Origin: Pseudisothecium myosuroides
Taxonomy: Eukaryota > Streptophyta > Bryopsida > Hypnales > Lembophyllaceae
NCBI GenBank assembly: GCA_951799445.1
Contig: OX637291.1
Span: forward strand, 14,386,501-14,450,500
Direction of reading: 5' to 3'
DNA: 64,000 nt
Shown: in pieces, positions 37,620 through 51,036 of the stretch
Position numbering within the stretch: position 1 is the stretch's first letter
Layout of the letters: each line of letters begins with the position of its first letter
Translations under genes and position numbers: made by a program
Notes under the pieces: generated by a model
The model's input: only the letters and a program-made list of their open reading frames with translations
Database searches by the model: none
What the model was told of the DNA's origin: nothing

Positions 37620-39310
37620 TGCTCTGTATTACAATTGTGGTATATATTCTCGAGACTAAGAGGTACTTGCTCAAGTTCAGATGGATGAGAATCTCATGCC
37701 CAATTTCAGCTTCCTGGGTGTCTTCTTGATAAATCAACTTTTTTTTAGTCTTGAAACTAGATTAAAAAGTGCAGAGAGAGAACCACTCACTCCATACAGG
37801 CCACCTAAGCCGCCAATTCAAAGTCTTGATTCAGTTAATTTCTGTCGAAGGATAACTGCGAATCATCGCCCACTAACATTATTTTCTGGATACTCGAATT
37901 CTAGTACACACTGAGTCAACAAGAGAGAAGTAGGATCGACAAAGTCCCCACCACCCGGCCCGGGCTGCAGTGTTGGCGCAATTTGATCCTATAAAGTCCC
38001 CATGTGCTCTCGGGATGAGAGAAAGGCGCTCTCGGGATGAGATGAAGATCAAGTGGATCAGAAATCGCCTTAGCAGCTCATAGCCGTCTGTCGTCGTGAT
38101 TCCCGCCCCCTGGCTTCATCTCCAAGTGTTGTTAATTGTATGGGTTTCCTTTTCGCCGTTGAAAGTAAATAAACTTCAATTGATGTGTGCCAAAGGAAAA
38201 TATATTTTAGGCACTGCATGCGATATATTTTTGACACTGCATGTGGTATATATTTTTAACACAATGTAGATTTGAAGATCTGCAGCCTTGAGTATCCTTC
38301 AATTTGAGTATGAACTGTTCTTTTCCGAGCGCCTGCCATTGCGCTGAGGTTAATTCCTCAAGATTAGTACATGTTTACTCAAGTTAGAGAGTTAGATACT
38401 GGCTCAATGTTGATGAGATTCATATTCAGGTGCCCACTTTCTGCATGTCTTCTCCATGGTTAGTATTGTGATTACTTTTATTTAAACAAATGAAAGGGAA
38501 CAAACTCAAGGCTGGGACCGAACTCAAGAGTACTCAAGTACAGGCCACCTCAGTAACGAACTTCAGTTCTTAACGAAGTTATCTCGAAGGATAGCAAGAA
38601 TCATCTCTCCCATTATTATTGTATAAATTCTTATTCTAGTATACAGAAAGTAGAAAAAAATAGTTTTTTTTGTTATACAGTGTGGCACATTTTGGACCGA
38701 AAATCAATTCGAAGATCTACATTATATAAGTGCAATTCAATTTAGCCCGTAAACGACATTCACTTGCCTGTAGGGCAGCCCAAAAGAAAAATCAAAAACC
38801 TCCTTGAATCAGGGTATGGGTCGGTGCATTGACTTTGCAGCCTAAATGGTGCTTGGCAAAGACATACTCACTATTGAAGTGGGTCCAGTAGTAGGTTGAA
38901 ACATTCCCCCCACAATGCAAAAACCACTTTTTGTCAACGATTCTCTGAAAACCAAGCCCGAGGGGCTTTTAGCCTGTCGTTTGAGGGTGAAGCATGAACT
39001 GTTCATTTTGGACCCATGCTTCGTACGGAGGTTCATTGCTTCAGTACAATTCACATGCATACTCCAGGGAGATGTTGATAAGCTAAGACTCTCTTGCCCC
39101 CTTTCACCTTCTTTTGAAGCATCTCTGACCAATTTCTTCGGAAAGATGACTAATCTTCCTCCACATTATTGTTAAATTTCTATTCTGACATACACAGAGT
39201 ATTTTTTTTGCCGCTCATGTGACATATTATTGACATGAAATCAATGGGCAGATCTGCAGCATTTTAGTATGAGTATGAATAAGTCTCGTCCGATCACCTG
39301 CTTGGAGGTT
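37620..39310 (+). pseudogene. Decayed partial duplicates of the UPF0643-like gene's 3' end
   Basis: The last coding stretch (about 37369-37438) recurs in degraded form at about 37650-37735 (GATGAGAATCTCATGCCCA, CTTCCTGGG, TCTTCTTGAT) and about 38380-38461 (GATGAGATTC, GTGCCCACTTTC, ATGTCTTC). The downstream UTR block (TTGAAGATCTGCAG..., ATTATTGTATAAATTC...) recurs near 38270, 38620, 38700, 39150 and 39250. None keeps an open frame. ORFs here, including a minus-strand one at 38842-39132, are not supported as genes. Confidence 0.65.
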
Positions 39311-39479
39311 AATAACTTAAGCTTGGTTTCTCCGTCACTTTTCAAAGAACAAAAACATTTAAGCTTGGTTTCAGAATAACGACCGTTATTAGTGGCACTA
39401 AAATGGACATCAATGTTCTGATAGGATTTGGGCTGGATTTGATCAAGTTTGGCTTCAGTCCCCAACCTTTGCCAATATG

Positions 39480-42400
39480 AAAATTTTATTCTTTGGAGCA
39501 GGAGAGGTCCTCCTCCCTGTTCTCTTTTGTAGGTTTGATTGTTCTGGTTTCTGTCTGTTGCTCATATTCTGTCTTGTTTCGTGGTTTTTTTAATGCAATG
39601 GGTTTCCATTTGTTAAAAATAAATAAATAAATAAATAAATTGACAACAATGATTCTCTCCACCCGAAATCTCTCCTCGAAATCCTCAATGAACACCAGTT
39701 ATCCTCGAAATCTCGCTTCATGCATGTCAGCAACTGAATTCTTGCCGCTCCAGAATGACGCTTCGGCTTCTCTTCGTCATTTGCTAGTGCCGAAGAAAAT
39801 ATAAAACTAAATTTTACACAAGGATTTCTTCTGAGAATCAAATTTCTTGAAGATCGCGGCAATCTTTTCAATCGGTACTCATCCCCAGGTTTACCATAAT
39901 TTCGTATAAGAGAAAAACATGTACCGTCATGTTGTACGTGCAGTGTGTCTATCGTTTTGAAACAGACGGGACTTAAGCACATCGCATTAAATTATTAGTG
40001 AGACAACATCATGCAGCACTGAGTCTGCTCTCAAACTTTGAATGGAAGCTAACTTGGATTTCTGTCGTGGTAAGCTTGTGATCTAAGGATATGTTCCAGA
40101 TTTCGTATGACATCGTCACTTTTCAAAGTAAAAATAACATATTGCAGAATTAGAGTCGGATCGGAATAAGTCGAACTTTTTGAGGATGTATGGCTTGTTC
40201 ATGGCCCTGCCAATCTACCAAACATGCATGCACTGTCACCACCAAACATGTAAGTTTTACAACATGCGAATTAGTTGTCAGACCTTGCAATCCATGCTCC
40301 AGGATTTGTAGATTTGTTACCTAATTGGGCACACAGAGCAATTCATCTTAGCTCTACGGCACCAGCCCCTTCGTAGAGATAATTTTTAACTCAATTCTTC
40401 TTGGAGTCAATTATTTTCAGAACTCTTCAATCAGGCTCACAAACAGGACATGCCTTTCTACTCTCTGCAGAAGTTAAAAGATGATTTGAATTTGTTGCTT
40501 CCCGTCTGTGAGGTAATACTCCAGGCTTGGGCTTTGTTGGACTTTGCAGATGAAATCTTCTTTTCATTTGCTCCAAAAACTAATAAAAAAGGAATAAGAT
40601 GTTGTACTCTCCTTTCTGCAATGAGTTATCCCTTTCAATTACGCCCCCCAAATAGTATTGAAGTTCCGGTTCTGTCATTCCAAAGCTCATGAAATCTTCG
40701 TCTGTCGAAGCTTTGCAGCTCTACGAACAAAAGATTTTTGTGCAGGTAGTGCAGTATTTTAAAAGAACTGCACTTTAGCAAGTGACTCAACCACTTTAAT
40801 TTGGACCCCAGGGTTTGTGTGAAATCTGTGGCTGTCATTGGCTATGGACAAATCAGTCCTTACAAGATACTGAAAAAGCCCATAGGAAAGCATGCGGTCA
40901 GTCAGGCTCAGTCAAGCCAAGCCACCAACTTCACTATCTGTCTGTTTCAGCGTGCAGATTGATATGATTTCCATGCTGATCGTTACAGCAACCAACAATG
41001 TATCAAACAAAAATGAAGAATGTGCGTGAAAATCTGCCTCTGAAAGTCCTCTGTAAACAACAGACAAGTTCTCAGAGAAAGGTGAGGCCAATAGAATCAA
41101 TCTTTTTCATTCTGAGTCAGAATATATGCAAGTGCGTGTTCGAGACAGTCTCCTACGAAATCTTCTGCATTGTCTTGTCAGTGAGAATGTCGGTGAAATT
41201 TAAATTGGCGTAATTCCATTAAAGTTGCTGGGTGGACCTCAAGCAAGGAAGGAACTAGTGAATGATTCAGAGGGGATGGAAATACTAGCTTAGCGGTGCA
41301 CAATGGTGCACAATGTCGTGATGAAATGCTGCAATTTTCTCGCAGCATAGCATCCTCAACACTTTCCACAAGTACAACAAGGCTCTTCAAGTACTCATCA
41401 TGGAGGAATTCTCCTCTTCTTGGTGAGTGAACTCTGTTTTCAGTAGTGGCAACTTGCACGTTACCAAGTGAAGTATGTCTCTCTCCTTCACCCCTAAATG
41501 CTTCGGGCTTTTTTGGGTTAAAAAACATCATTGCTTTTGAAGTGTTATAGGTTTGAGCATCACTAAGGTATAGAAATCTCAACCATACAATCTTGTATTG
41601 TAGGTGTTCTAGATGACATGAATCAAATTTGGAGTCATTTGGCCACATAGATTACAAGATTATGATGTTTTAGTGTTGAAAAAGGATGCTGAAATTTTCC
41701 TAGCAACACATGTGGAGGTGAAATTCAATTTCTAAATCTACTCAAATGAAAAGACTTTAAACTATAAAGTGCTTCAAAACCAGCATACAAAAACATTGGT
41801 GAAAGAAAATATCAATTAATAGACTCATTGTATTTGCAAAATGGCTTTGAAATGTCAAAAAATAGCAAGAAAAGTTGCAAAAAATGCATCCAAGGATGAA
41901 TCTCTTTCTAATAAAATGCTTCTCAGTCACTCATAGCTTCTTGGATTGATACAAAATTTTAACCTCACAAACTAGACTAGTGTGCACACCTTTCCAGTTT
42001 TTTTTAATTGGAAACAAACAATGTATGAAGAAGAAACAGGCTTCCAAAGTTCATTGTAATCCAAAAATGTCCTAATTTAGAACTTCGAATTGCTCCCAAA
42101 CATTCAAAACAACTTGGATTGACATGAAAATTTTGCCACAATAACTACACTTTAGAAGGGAGTATAACCAACATAATTTTATTGAAAACAAACTTTGAAT
42201 GAAGGAGATACAAGCCCTCAAAGTTGCAGTCATCAAAATGCAACTTGGTGAACTCAAATTGAACTTGTGCACTTTGAATGACTCTGTAAAAATCAATACA
42301 TCATGTACTAATTTGAAAATTTTACCATATAAACTAGAAGAGAGAATTCAGATTTCCCAGCAAGTTTTTTAAATTCGGACATAAGGTGCAAAAGTTACAG

Positions 42401-44181
42401 CACTTCAAACTGGACTTCCTTGTGATTTTTAACGATCTTCATTTCACTTAATTACTCAAGTCATTTTTGACCTCACATTCTCTTTTTGACTTCCTTGTGA
42501 TTCACGTGTAACTATGGAATGGCAGTTACTGCCACTTCACAGTACATTGCATTGTGAGAAACTGTCAAAAACAGTGAAAATCAAACATAAACTACAAAAA
42601 GAGGTACACGTGTCATTTTGTGATTGGATGTAAAAAATTTTCAATTTTTTTTAAAGGGGTGCAGTTATCCTTTATTTAAAAAGAATTTCAAAAAATTTAT
42701 TCAGAAAACATGCAACACAAGTGTTTTACAAAAATCCGGTTGTTCCAGAATTCAAAGGAAAAATCTACTATAAACAAAGGAGGGACTTATGTCAATCTTT
42801 GAAAAATCGAATGTGCCAGTGAATCGTAGAGTACGTTTAGCCATTACGTCTTTCTCTATGTTTCCGTCTGCCAAACAAGAAAACACAGAGCACTCGTTAA
42901 CTTCGTTAACTACAGAGAAGTAGGAAATTATTAAAGAAGCTTCTCGCTTCATTCAGTAGCGTCCTTCTAAAACCAAGAAAAATCAAGACTCTACAAATCC
43001 CTTGAGAGTCGAGCTTGTGCACAATGGAAATTAAAAAGATTTGGACCTTGGGAAGAATAACAGTTGTGGGAATTGTTTGCCTTGGAGTAGGCTGATCGAT
43101 CAAGCCCTCATCAGCAACAACTTTGACCTAAAGCCTAACAAATAGAACGGAAAGGTCCGAAAATTTAACAATGCAAGCATTATTTAAACATGTTCATTGG
43201 TATAAATTAGACACTTCTAAGATTTACAGCAAGCAAAAGATTGATCGATGAAATACACCTAAGACGTAATACTTAGGGTTCGAGGTTTGTGACTGAAACC
43301 CTCTATCTGGGAAGGAAGGTTTTGAGTTGCAAAATTACTTGAAAATTCCTCTGCCGACATAGCTATCTCCAGCGGAAGTTTATCAGCCTGGGATGCAAGT
43401 GTGTCTGCACGCATCAAAACCAAACCACAATCAATATGCGGATCGGACCAACACAGGAGTCACCGGGGCTAGATTCCTCACAGGAACTCGTTCCATTTTC
43501 AGAGCGCGACTAAATCATGTACCAGAAGCAGTTCAAGGCTTGTGATTGAAACCCTCACCTCGACCATTCAAAACGTTTTTGTAGAATACCCCAATAATGC
43601 AACAAAGCTCCTCCAACGAAGCTCCAAGCTTGCAGACCACCTGAAACCTCCGACGTCCACAGCAGACCCGAACTCAAAACAAACGTGGAGAAACTCTCGG
43701 CCATGAAACACACGCAGAGCTAGGCGCAGGCACACCTTCGAAGACGAAACCCAATAGAAAGTGCCAAATCCTATCTCCGGAGGCATCAACGGCTCTTCAT
43801 TTTTTCAGAAACGGCGCTACATCGATGGCTTTGAGAAGCCTCCCACATTTTTCAAGCAAAATCTACAGCCCATGTGTACCGTCATTTGCGGCAGCATTTT
43901 TCAATTAGATCAATGGTGCGGTTTTTTTTGTTTTTTTTTCTTGAAATTGATCCAATGGCTCAGGTTATTTGGCAGCGCGGGGGGGGGGGACCAAAAGGAC
44001 TGGGATGCCACTTTTGGGTACATTGTGATTCACACATTCATTTAAAAAAAAAAAAAGAAATTTGGGTCTTTGGATGTTCAAATTGTATCCTGGAATTTTT
44101 GGAATATCAATGGGGTAGAAAATTGCTTAAAATGCTACCTTGCACGTTGCCATCGTGGAGTTGTGTGATGACATCAGATTA
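39480..44181. other. Long intergenic stretch, no confident gene
   Basis: Contains an AAAT microsatellite (about 39617-39640) and a possible orphan end of a TTAA-type element (CACCCCTAAATGCTTCGGG at about 41488). A minus-strand stretch at about 41290-41460 (RRGEFLHDEYLKSLVVLVES) looks weakly coding but has no identified splice context. A run of 12 G lies at about 43979, followed by A-runs. Confidence 0.4.
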
Positions 44182-44601
44182 TATTGGATGACTAGCTCTG
44201 GATGACCTACATCCCGGTACAAACCACCTAGAATCATCATCAGCAAAGCCAGTGAAGCAACGGTTTGACATTGGAAGTCAAACAAACGGCCTTCTTGATG
44301 TACTAGTGATAGGGTACTTCCCGCCTAGTATAGGAGTATTAAGCTTAGTATCGTAGCGTATCTCATTCTCTTTTGTATGCGTGTGTCACGCTAAGGTGTT
44401 GTGAGTTAGTCAGTGCTTTGAGTTTCTTGTAGTGATGGTATACTCTGTAACTAGCATAGTGCAGAGGTAATGTGTCAGATATATTCTCAGATAAAATATG
44501 CTCGACTTTGTTGCAAAGGATATACAAGTACTGGTAATGTGCGTTGAATGTTTGAGTATTGTGTCAGTCCACAATAGCATGGCGAAGCTATTTTTCCAAT
44601 A
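44182..44601 (+). repeat. 5' LTR of the copia element
   Basis: About 420 bp, starting TATTGGATGACTAGC, matched by the 3' LTR from 51196. Its right border is set by the primer site. It preserves the empty target sites of the two MITEs found in the 3' LTR (about 44456 and 44494). Confidence 0.85.
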
Positions 44602-44613
44602 GGTTATGGGCCC
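44602..44613 (+). promoter_or_regulatory. Primer binding site for an internal initiator tRNA-Met fragment
   Basis: GGTTATGGGCCC directly after the LTR is the reverse complement of GGGCCCATAACC, the conserved anticodon arm of eukaryotic initiator tRNA-Met. Drosophila copia uses this internal, half-tRNA type of priming. Many plant copia elements use the tRNA 3' end instead. Confidence 0.65.
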
Positions 44614-44708
44614 CTTTTTTATTTTTAATTGAGACTGTGCTTTAGTTTGTTTTTTCTTTTCTTTGCCAATGCACAACGTAGTTTAAATATAAAAAATCCC
44701 TCGGTACC

Positions 44709-45507
44709 ATGGCTGACAATAGCCGTAATCTTGGAGGGATCTCTCGCTTCAAAGGACCAAACTTCTATATATGGAAATTCCAAATGTGAGCAACTTTCCT
44801 TGGTCGGGAACTAATGGATGTGGTTGACAGCTCGGAAGCTAAACCCGTAGAAACAGCAGACGCTGAAGCTAGAGCCGCATGGTGAAAGAAAGATAATCAG
44901 TCTGTAAGCCTCCTCTGTCAAGCCATTGACAAGAGTATGCTCAAACATGTAACCAGCTGTGTTACGTCCAAACAAATTTGGGACAAATTCAAACTGTTTC
45001 ATGAGCAAAATGCCTCTAAGAACATCCACACGTTCCAGCAAGAATTATAAGTGTTTCATGAACCAAGACGATAGTATAGCGGATTTTGTAGGCAAACTTT
45101 AGTTCAGCAGTTAGCAGCCCGTGGGGATACCACATTCAATGAACAAGCGGTAATTTCCAAAATCTTGTATAATCTATCAGGTGAATTTGATAGCCTAATC
45201 CTTGCATGGCATATGCAGCCTGACATAGCAAAACATTAGACAACCTTACCCTCCAACTGCTCCAAACCGAGGGAATACTTAAGTTTCGCGTTGATGAAGT
45301 CACCGCAACAACAGCCTACGTCATTGTAGCCAACGGCAAGAGTTCAGAGTACATGCCCGAGCAACAAGCTGCTAGACGGAAAGATATTAGCAACCAAAAG
45401 AAGAGCACCAAATGTAGGAAGTGTGGAGTCTACGCGCATTGGGGATGTAAGTGCTTAGCAAGTGAAGAGGACCAGAAGAAGCACCAGGAATCACAATCCC
45501 AAGGCTA
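44709..45507 (+). pseudogene. copia gag remnant with zinc knuckle
   Basis: Encodes the capsid-like protein in intact elements. ATG 44709 opens with ISRFKGPNFYIWKFQM, the usual copia gag start, but TGA follows at 44787 and again at 44883. The homologous reading continues through SLLCQAIDKSMLKHV and IWDKFKLF, and shifts frame near 45048. A CCHC knuckle, CRKCGVYAHWGCKC, lies at about 45414-45455. Broken; no product expected. Confidence 0.8.
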
Positions 45508-45598
45508 GAGCAGCAACAATTTAGTAAAGAAACGACACACTGATTATAAGGCCTTCATAGCAACATTACACAAAGAACCTCATGCATCGGATTTCTCG

Positions 45599-46957
45599 TA
45601 TGCTGATAGCAGGTGCACTAAGCACATGACAGACAATCAAAACTATTTTTCCACGTACCAGAATTTGTCAATGGAATGACAGCCAATTTAAGGTATTGGC
45701 GGTGCGATGCTAACGGTGGCTGGCGTGAGCAACATTGTCATCAAAATCAAGCAAGAACACAAATACAGCTACACGATATTGAAAGGTGCAATCCATGTCC
45801 CCTCTGTTGGTCACAATTTATTTTCCTTGTGTGTTGCAACTCAAAAGAAAATACATACTCTTCACACAGACACCGGTTGTCAGCTACTAGAGGAGGGGAA
45901 AGTCGTTATGACTAACGTTATTCATAATAGACTGTATCACCTGAATATAGATGTTGTCTACCCTAGGACTAGCTCTACCATCCTTGATGCTATCTCTTTT
46001 GGTGTACCCACCATCGTCGAGAGCAAACAAACCTTAGACATCTGGCATAGAAGGTTAGCACACCTTAACCATGCCATGATACAAAAAATGGCATCTCAGG
46101 GTACAATTAGCTGTTTAATTCTCAAACAACCAAATCAAATCTTTTTGCCCTGGTTGTGTATACAGGAAACACATTCAAGCACCTCAGTTTCCAATCAATG
46201 AGCACAAAAAGCGATCCAAGATTCCGGAGGATTTGATCCACTCCGACCTCTGTGACCTTATGAGTGCACCTTCAATGGAAGGTGCGTTATACTTCGTGTT
46301 GTTCAAAGATGATTGCTCGGGTTTCAGAGTCTTTGAATGTCTAAAAACCAAATCAAAGGCATTGGCTACGTTTCAGAGATTCACCACTCAGCTCAAGCGG
46401 GAAACTGACAACTTAGTTAAGGTCATCCGAAGCGATCAAGGCACAGAGTATACAAACAGAGCTTTTACAAAGTATCTAGATGAGCAAGCCATCAAACAAG
46501 AGCTGACCACACTATACACCTCCAAACAAAACAGAGCCTCTGAGCGGGATAATTATATTATTATGGAAGCAGTCAGGAGTGTGCTACACACGGCCAATAT
46601 TCAAATACAGTTTTGGGCAAAGGCAACACATACTGCAGTTTATAGTCTCAATTACACTACCACTAGAACCGTAGAAGGCAGGACCCCCTTCAAGTTGTGG
46701 TACCATGAGAAACCATCAGTCTCACACATGCACATCGTCGGCACCACTGCTTACATTTATGTTCCCAAACAACTGCAGAAGAAACTTGGACCCAAAAGTC
46801 AGAAAGGCATTTTTATGGGATATTCCACCACTAGCAAGGCATATAGGATGTGGAACAATGAACATTGACGGATTGAAGAAAGCCGAGATGTTCTATTCGA
46901 TGAAGATAGCTCGGAGCACAGCACCGAGGACAATCAAATCCATCAGTGGTTTGGCGT
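45599..46957 (+). pseudogene. copia protease and integrase remnant
   Basis: A protease-like ADSRCTKHMT motif (usual form DSG/DSA) is at about 45602. The pre-integrase stretch IWHRRLAHLNHAMIQKM is in the ORF ending 46201; after a frame change the integrase core runs 46233-46868. Its catalytic residues are visible: Asp in IHSDLCD, Asp in RSDQGTEY, Glu in ASERD. The C-terminal MGYSTTSKAYRMW is followed by TGA at 46866, and similarity continues past it (RIEESRDVLFDED). Confidence 0.85.
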
Positions 46958-48734
46958 AGAAGGCGACCACGACCCGCCAACAACACTGATCAGGCATGCA
47001 CCCACCTTCATCCCTGCACCCCAACAGCCAGTTGTAATTCGTGCTCCACCACCATGGGCAATTCTGGACATCGTTAACTCCAATCCCCCAGACATTGAAT
47101 CTGATGACATGAGATTGATACAGCTTTCAACTCCGACAATTTCAACGATGTTGCAGCACTCAGTGATCCCTATGTAGATGGTTCCGGTACTTATACAACT
47201 AATCCACACGCTAGCTTATCACCAAGCTACTCGATCGAACCAGTGGGAGATTCCATCCAGTCTGCCGAGAACGATGTTGATGTCCCTCAAACCACCCGAA
47301 CACGGAACCCACCCATGCGGCTCGGTGAATGGATTTATCCAAACAATTGCAATTCTTACGCCTGCGCTGCACAAATAGAGATTCCTAATGAACCGGAAAT
47401 TTATGAGGATGCAATGGCATCTCCAAAGAAGGAACATTGGTTGGCCACGATGCAGGAAGAGTACAAATCTCTTATCAAAAACAACACATGGACACTTGAA
47501 GAGATTCCCAAGCAAGCAAATCTCGTCAAATGCAGATGGGTACACAAGCTGAAGTTAGCAGCAGATGGCTCCGTGAGCCGATACAAAGCCAGCCTTGTTG
47601 TAAGGGGATTCACTCAAAGAAAAAGAGTCGATTATAAAGAAACTTTCAGCCCCGTTGTTAAGTTTAATTCTGTCCGGACTATCCTCTCTGTAGCTGCCGC
47701 AGAGGATTCAGATATCATTCAATTTGACATCTGCACCACATATCTTAATGGAGTCTTGTGCAAGTTAATTTATATGCAGCAGCCTATTGGCTTCGAAATA
47801 TCCCATGCATCCAATTCCAGACTTGTTTGCCGATTGAATAAAGCACTGTATGGCTTAAAACAGAGTACCCAAGTTTGGAACTGCAAGTTTGATCATTTTT
47901 TGCAGGCGTACAACCTTATTGTATCTGTTGCCGATTGTTGTGTGTATGTCAATAAGCAAGACCCCAAGCTCATCCTCTACATCTAGGTAAATAACAGCAT
48001 GGTGTACAGTACCGTTAGTAACAACATCGCCGACATCCTCAATTACATGGGAGGTGCTTTTCAAATCACGCAAAGCCTCGCAAAAGTAAACGTCAAGCTT
48101 CACATCACCAGAGATCGCAAATGAGGATTAATCCATATTGACCAGCGCCGGTACCTTGAGCGCGTCATACGGCGATTCGGACATGAGGATTGCCACACTG
48201 TCGCAGTGCCATCTGACCCTACTAGCGCTACCTACATGCATCAAGCTACACCCGGTGAACCTCAGGTAAACTTCCCCTATTAGGAGTTTGTTGGATGTCT
48301 GCAGTTTGTCCATATCGACACACTATTTGACATAAGCTACACAATCAGCAATATGTCTCGATTCAACAATCACCCAACTACAGCCCACGTCTCAGGAGTG
48401 AAGCAGATCCTCAAGTATCTCAAAGGCATCCTCGGGCACACCATCACATATAGACGAGGACCAAATCAAAATCAATTGACCGTCCACTGCGAAGCAAATT
48501 ATGTGGTTGATTGTGACAATTGAAAGTCTTGTTATGGTTTTCTCCTACTACTCAATGGTGGTCCCGTTGCTTGGGGAAGCAAAAAGCAAACTTACACTTC
48601 TATCAGCACAACTGAATCCGAGTATGTTGCAGCTACTCTCATCACCCAAGAGGTTCTTTGGATGAGACGATTGCTTCAGAGTCTCCGATCACCTCAATCC
48701 AATTTTACACCGTTGTTCTATACAACCAATCAAT

Positions 48735-48923
48735 GTTGTCACATTAGACAAGTTAGGATCACCGGACGTCCAAGACGGATGGGCACATCAACAATCCGGC
48801 CAGATTGGACGGACAAAGTGATTACCTTTAAATAGTCACATTAAGCGGGGGAGGGTCACCAGACGTCCCACATAGGCAGGCGAATTAGACCATTTGGACG
48901 GACAATCCATCCAATGTGACAAC
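48735..48923. mobile_element. Small MITE inside copia RNase H, 189 bp
   Basis: Inverted ends GTTGTCACATT / AATGTGACAAC. It separates RNase H similarity ending at TTNQ from that resuming downstream. Inner motifs CCGGACGTCC and GACGTCCCAC are also partly inverted. No clear target duplication was found. Confidence 0.6.
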
Positions 48924-49067
48924 TATGCAATCAGTCAGCAATTAGGTTGGTTAAGAACCCTATGTTCTACCAACGGACAAAACATGTAGATACTAAGTAC
49001 CACAAAATCAGGGACGTAGAGGCGGATGGTCATATGACAATTACTTACGCTTATACAATGCCCTTTA

Positions 49068-51036
49068 GAAACTCTTGCAACCCCTGTTTGTTTTTGCATC
49101 AAGTAGTCTAATTTCAAATTGTAATGTTGGCAAGTTAATTGAGATTTTTTGCCTCTGAGAAGTCAACCCAATGAATTTCTTGTGACTCATCACATAATCT
49201 GAAATTATTCTCCCACTAACACGTGGCTCATTTGAGAACCACTAAACTCTGTTTTAATGCAGAAGGCTGCTTTTGAGAATTTCATTACATCTGCTCTGAA
49301 GTTTGGAATTTGGAGGAAGTTTGAAGTTGAGAGGATCCAGAGATGCGAGTGCTTGCTTGGAGTGTATGTTGCTTGTAGACATAGCCTAGAGAATGTGTGA
49401 GGGAAAACTCATGTTTGTCAAAGATATTGTATATGTATTGCTGTTAGAAATTCTTTGATCAAACTTTGTGAAGTTGTAAGTATTGTTTGATAACTTTGCA
49501 CCATGATAGGAAGTTATGTGCCAAATGATGTTCAAAACATGATGGTTGGTATGAGAAAAGTTGGCTTGTCATTGAGTGAAATTGGAGACATTGTAGGGAG
49601 ACCAAAATCAATAGTTTCGAGGCTCTTGAAGAGATTTAGTGTATGTGGCTCTTTGATGCCGGCAAGTATGTCCGGTAGGCCACAAAAGTTGAGTGATCGA
49701 GATAGGAAAAGGCTCAAGAGAGATCTTAGTAGTAATTGTTGTGCTCCTCTTGCAGAATTGTACAACAATGTGACACCCTCCGTGTGCATGTCGACTTTAC
49801 GTAAAGATATTCATGAGCTTGGTGTTAACAGTTGCATTGTGGTTAGGAAATTGTTTTTGAATGCACAAGGCTAGGAGGTTGGCCTTTGCAAAAGAGCACT
49901 TGCATTGGACGATTGACGATTGGAACAATGTGATTTGGACCGATGAGTCATCCTTTGAAGTTAGAAAACAATCACGCCAAATTCGAGTCTAGCAAAAAGT
50001 TTATGAACGCTACAACTAGGATTGCTTAGCACGTACATTCAAATCCGGGAGGACTTCAATTATGGTATGGGGTGCTCTGATTGGCTCTTCTAAGTCTTAT
50101 TTGGTATTAATCCCTCCTAATAGACGCACTGTTATGGACTTTGTAGAGATAGTATATGAGGGAGCATTGGAGCATTATTATTGGCACCATGACCACTATA
50201 AGCACCTCATTTTGATGGAAGATGGTGCACTGGTACATTGCAGTAATGCACAAAAAGATTGGAGGGAGCAACTTGGATTGAGAAAACTTGAATGGCCACC
50301 AAATTCTCCTGATCTCAATCCTATAGAGAACATGTGGAAGCAAGTTAAAGATTGAGTGCAACAGAGAAATAGACCACAAAACAAAGACGAAATGTGGACA
50401 TCAATCAATTTGGCATGGAAAAATATACCTCAAGAAAATATCCAGAAGTTGATTTCTATAATGCCAAAGCGAATGGAAGCTGTAATAGCAGCTAAAGGTG
50501 GTAGCACTCAATGGTAGTAGGTGTACTACTTTGCTACAAAATAGTTGCTAGTGAAGAAGACATATTATAAATTTCATGTTATAGTAGGCTTCTACATTAC
50601 TATAGCTTTCTAATGATACCTTATTTGACTATGTTTGTTTAAGTTTTAGTTTAATACATGAGTTTGATTTCCTTAGCCTTAAATTTGTATGAAAGAAAAC
50701 TGGAAAACACATTATAGCCACATAGAGGAAAGTTTTACCTACATAGTGTACATCTTTGTAATACAAAAGATGTACAATGACGTTTCTTATATATTTGTGC
50801 AATCAAATGTTAAAAAATCATCACATATATTTTTCAATTAATTTTTATGTGAAGCCAAGAAAATAAAATAAACTAATTCACCAAAAATAGAATCTTTATT
50901 TTTAGACATTGACATCATATGTTGGTGAAGGTTCTATAAAGCAATAGATTTAATAGGATAGTTTTGATAGAATACTTTTACAGTGGAAATAAAAGAAAGA
51001 ATTTGAAGGGCTTCATAGAGGGGTTGCAAGAGTTTC
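49068..51036 (+). mobile_element. Tc1-type transposon (DD34E), 1969 bp, TA target duplication
   Basis: Inverted ends GAAACTCTTGCAACCCCT match perfectly over 18 bp. TA is duplicated at 49066-49067 and 51037-51038. Removing the element and one TA puts the flanking RNase H codons back in one frame (MPF into RGYQLAD). It holds one transposase pseudogene in the same orientation as the host element. Confidence 0.92.
49503..50517 (+). pseudogene. Tc1-family transposase, frameshifted
   Basis: Tc1 transposases cut and paste the element through an N-terminal helix-turn-helix and a DDE catalytic core. Here VGLSLSEIGDIVGRPKSIVS is the DNA-binding helix-turn-helix and SGRPQKLSDRD the linker. The first Asp is in WTDESSFEV and the second in LMEDGALVH. 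After 34 residues comes the Glu of SPDLNPIENMW, so the type is DD34E. A frameshift near 49855 and in-frame stops at about 49991, 50018 and 50353 inactivate it; the reading ends at GGSTQW. The catalytic part resembles fungal Tc1 transposases more than animal ones, as judged by eye. Confidence 0.9.

Noticed and set aside
38842..39132. Minus-strand ORF of 96 codons
   Set aside because: Lies within the decayed duplicates of the UPF0643-like gene; no recognisable feature.
41178..41648. Minus-strand ORF of 156 codons
   Set aside because: Parts look weakly coding, but it overlaps a TTAA-type end, has no domain and no clear splice signals.
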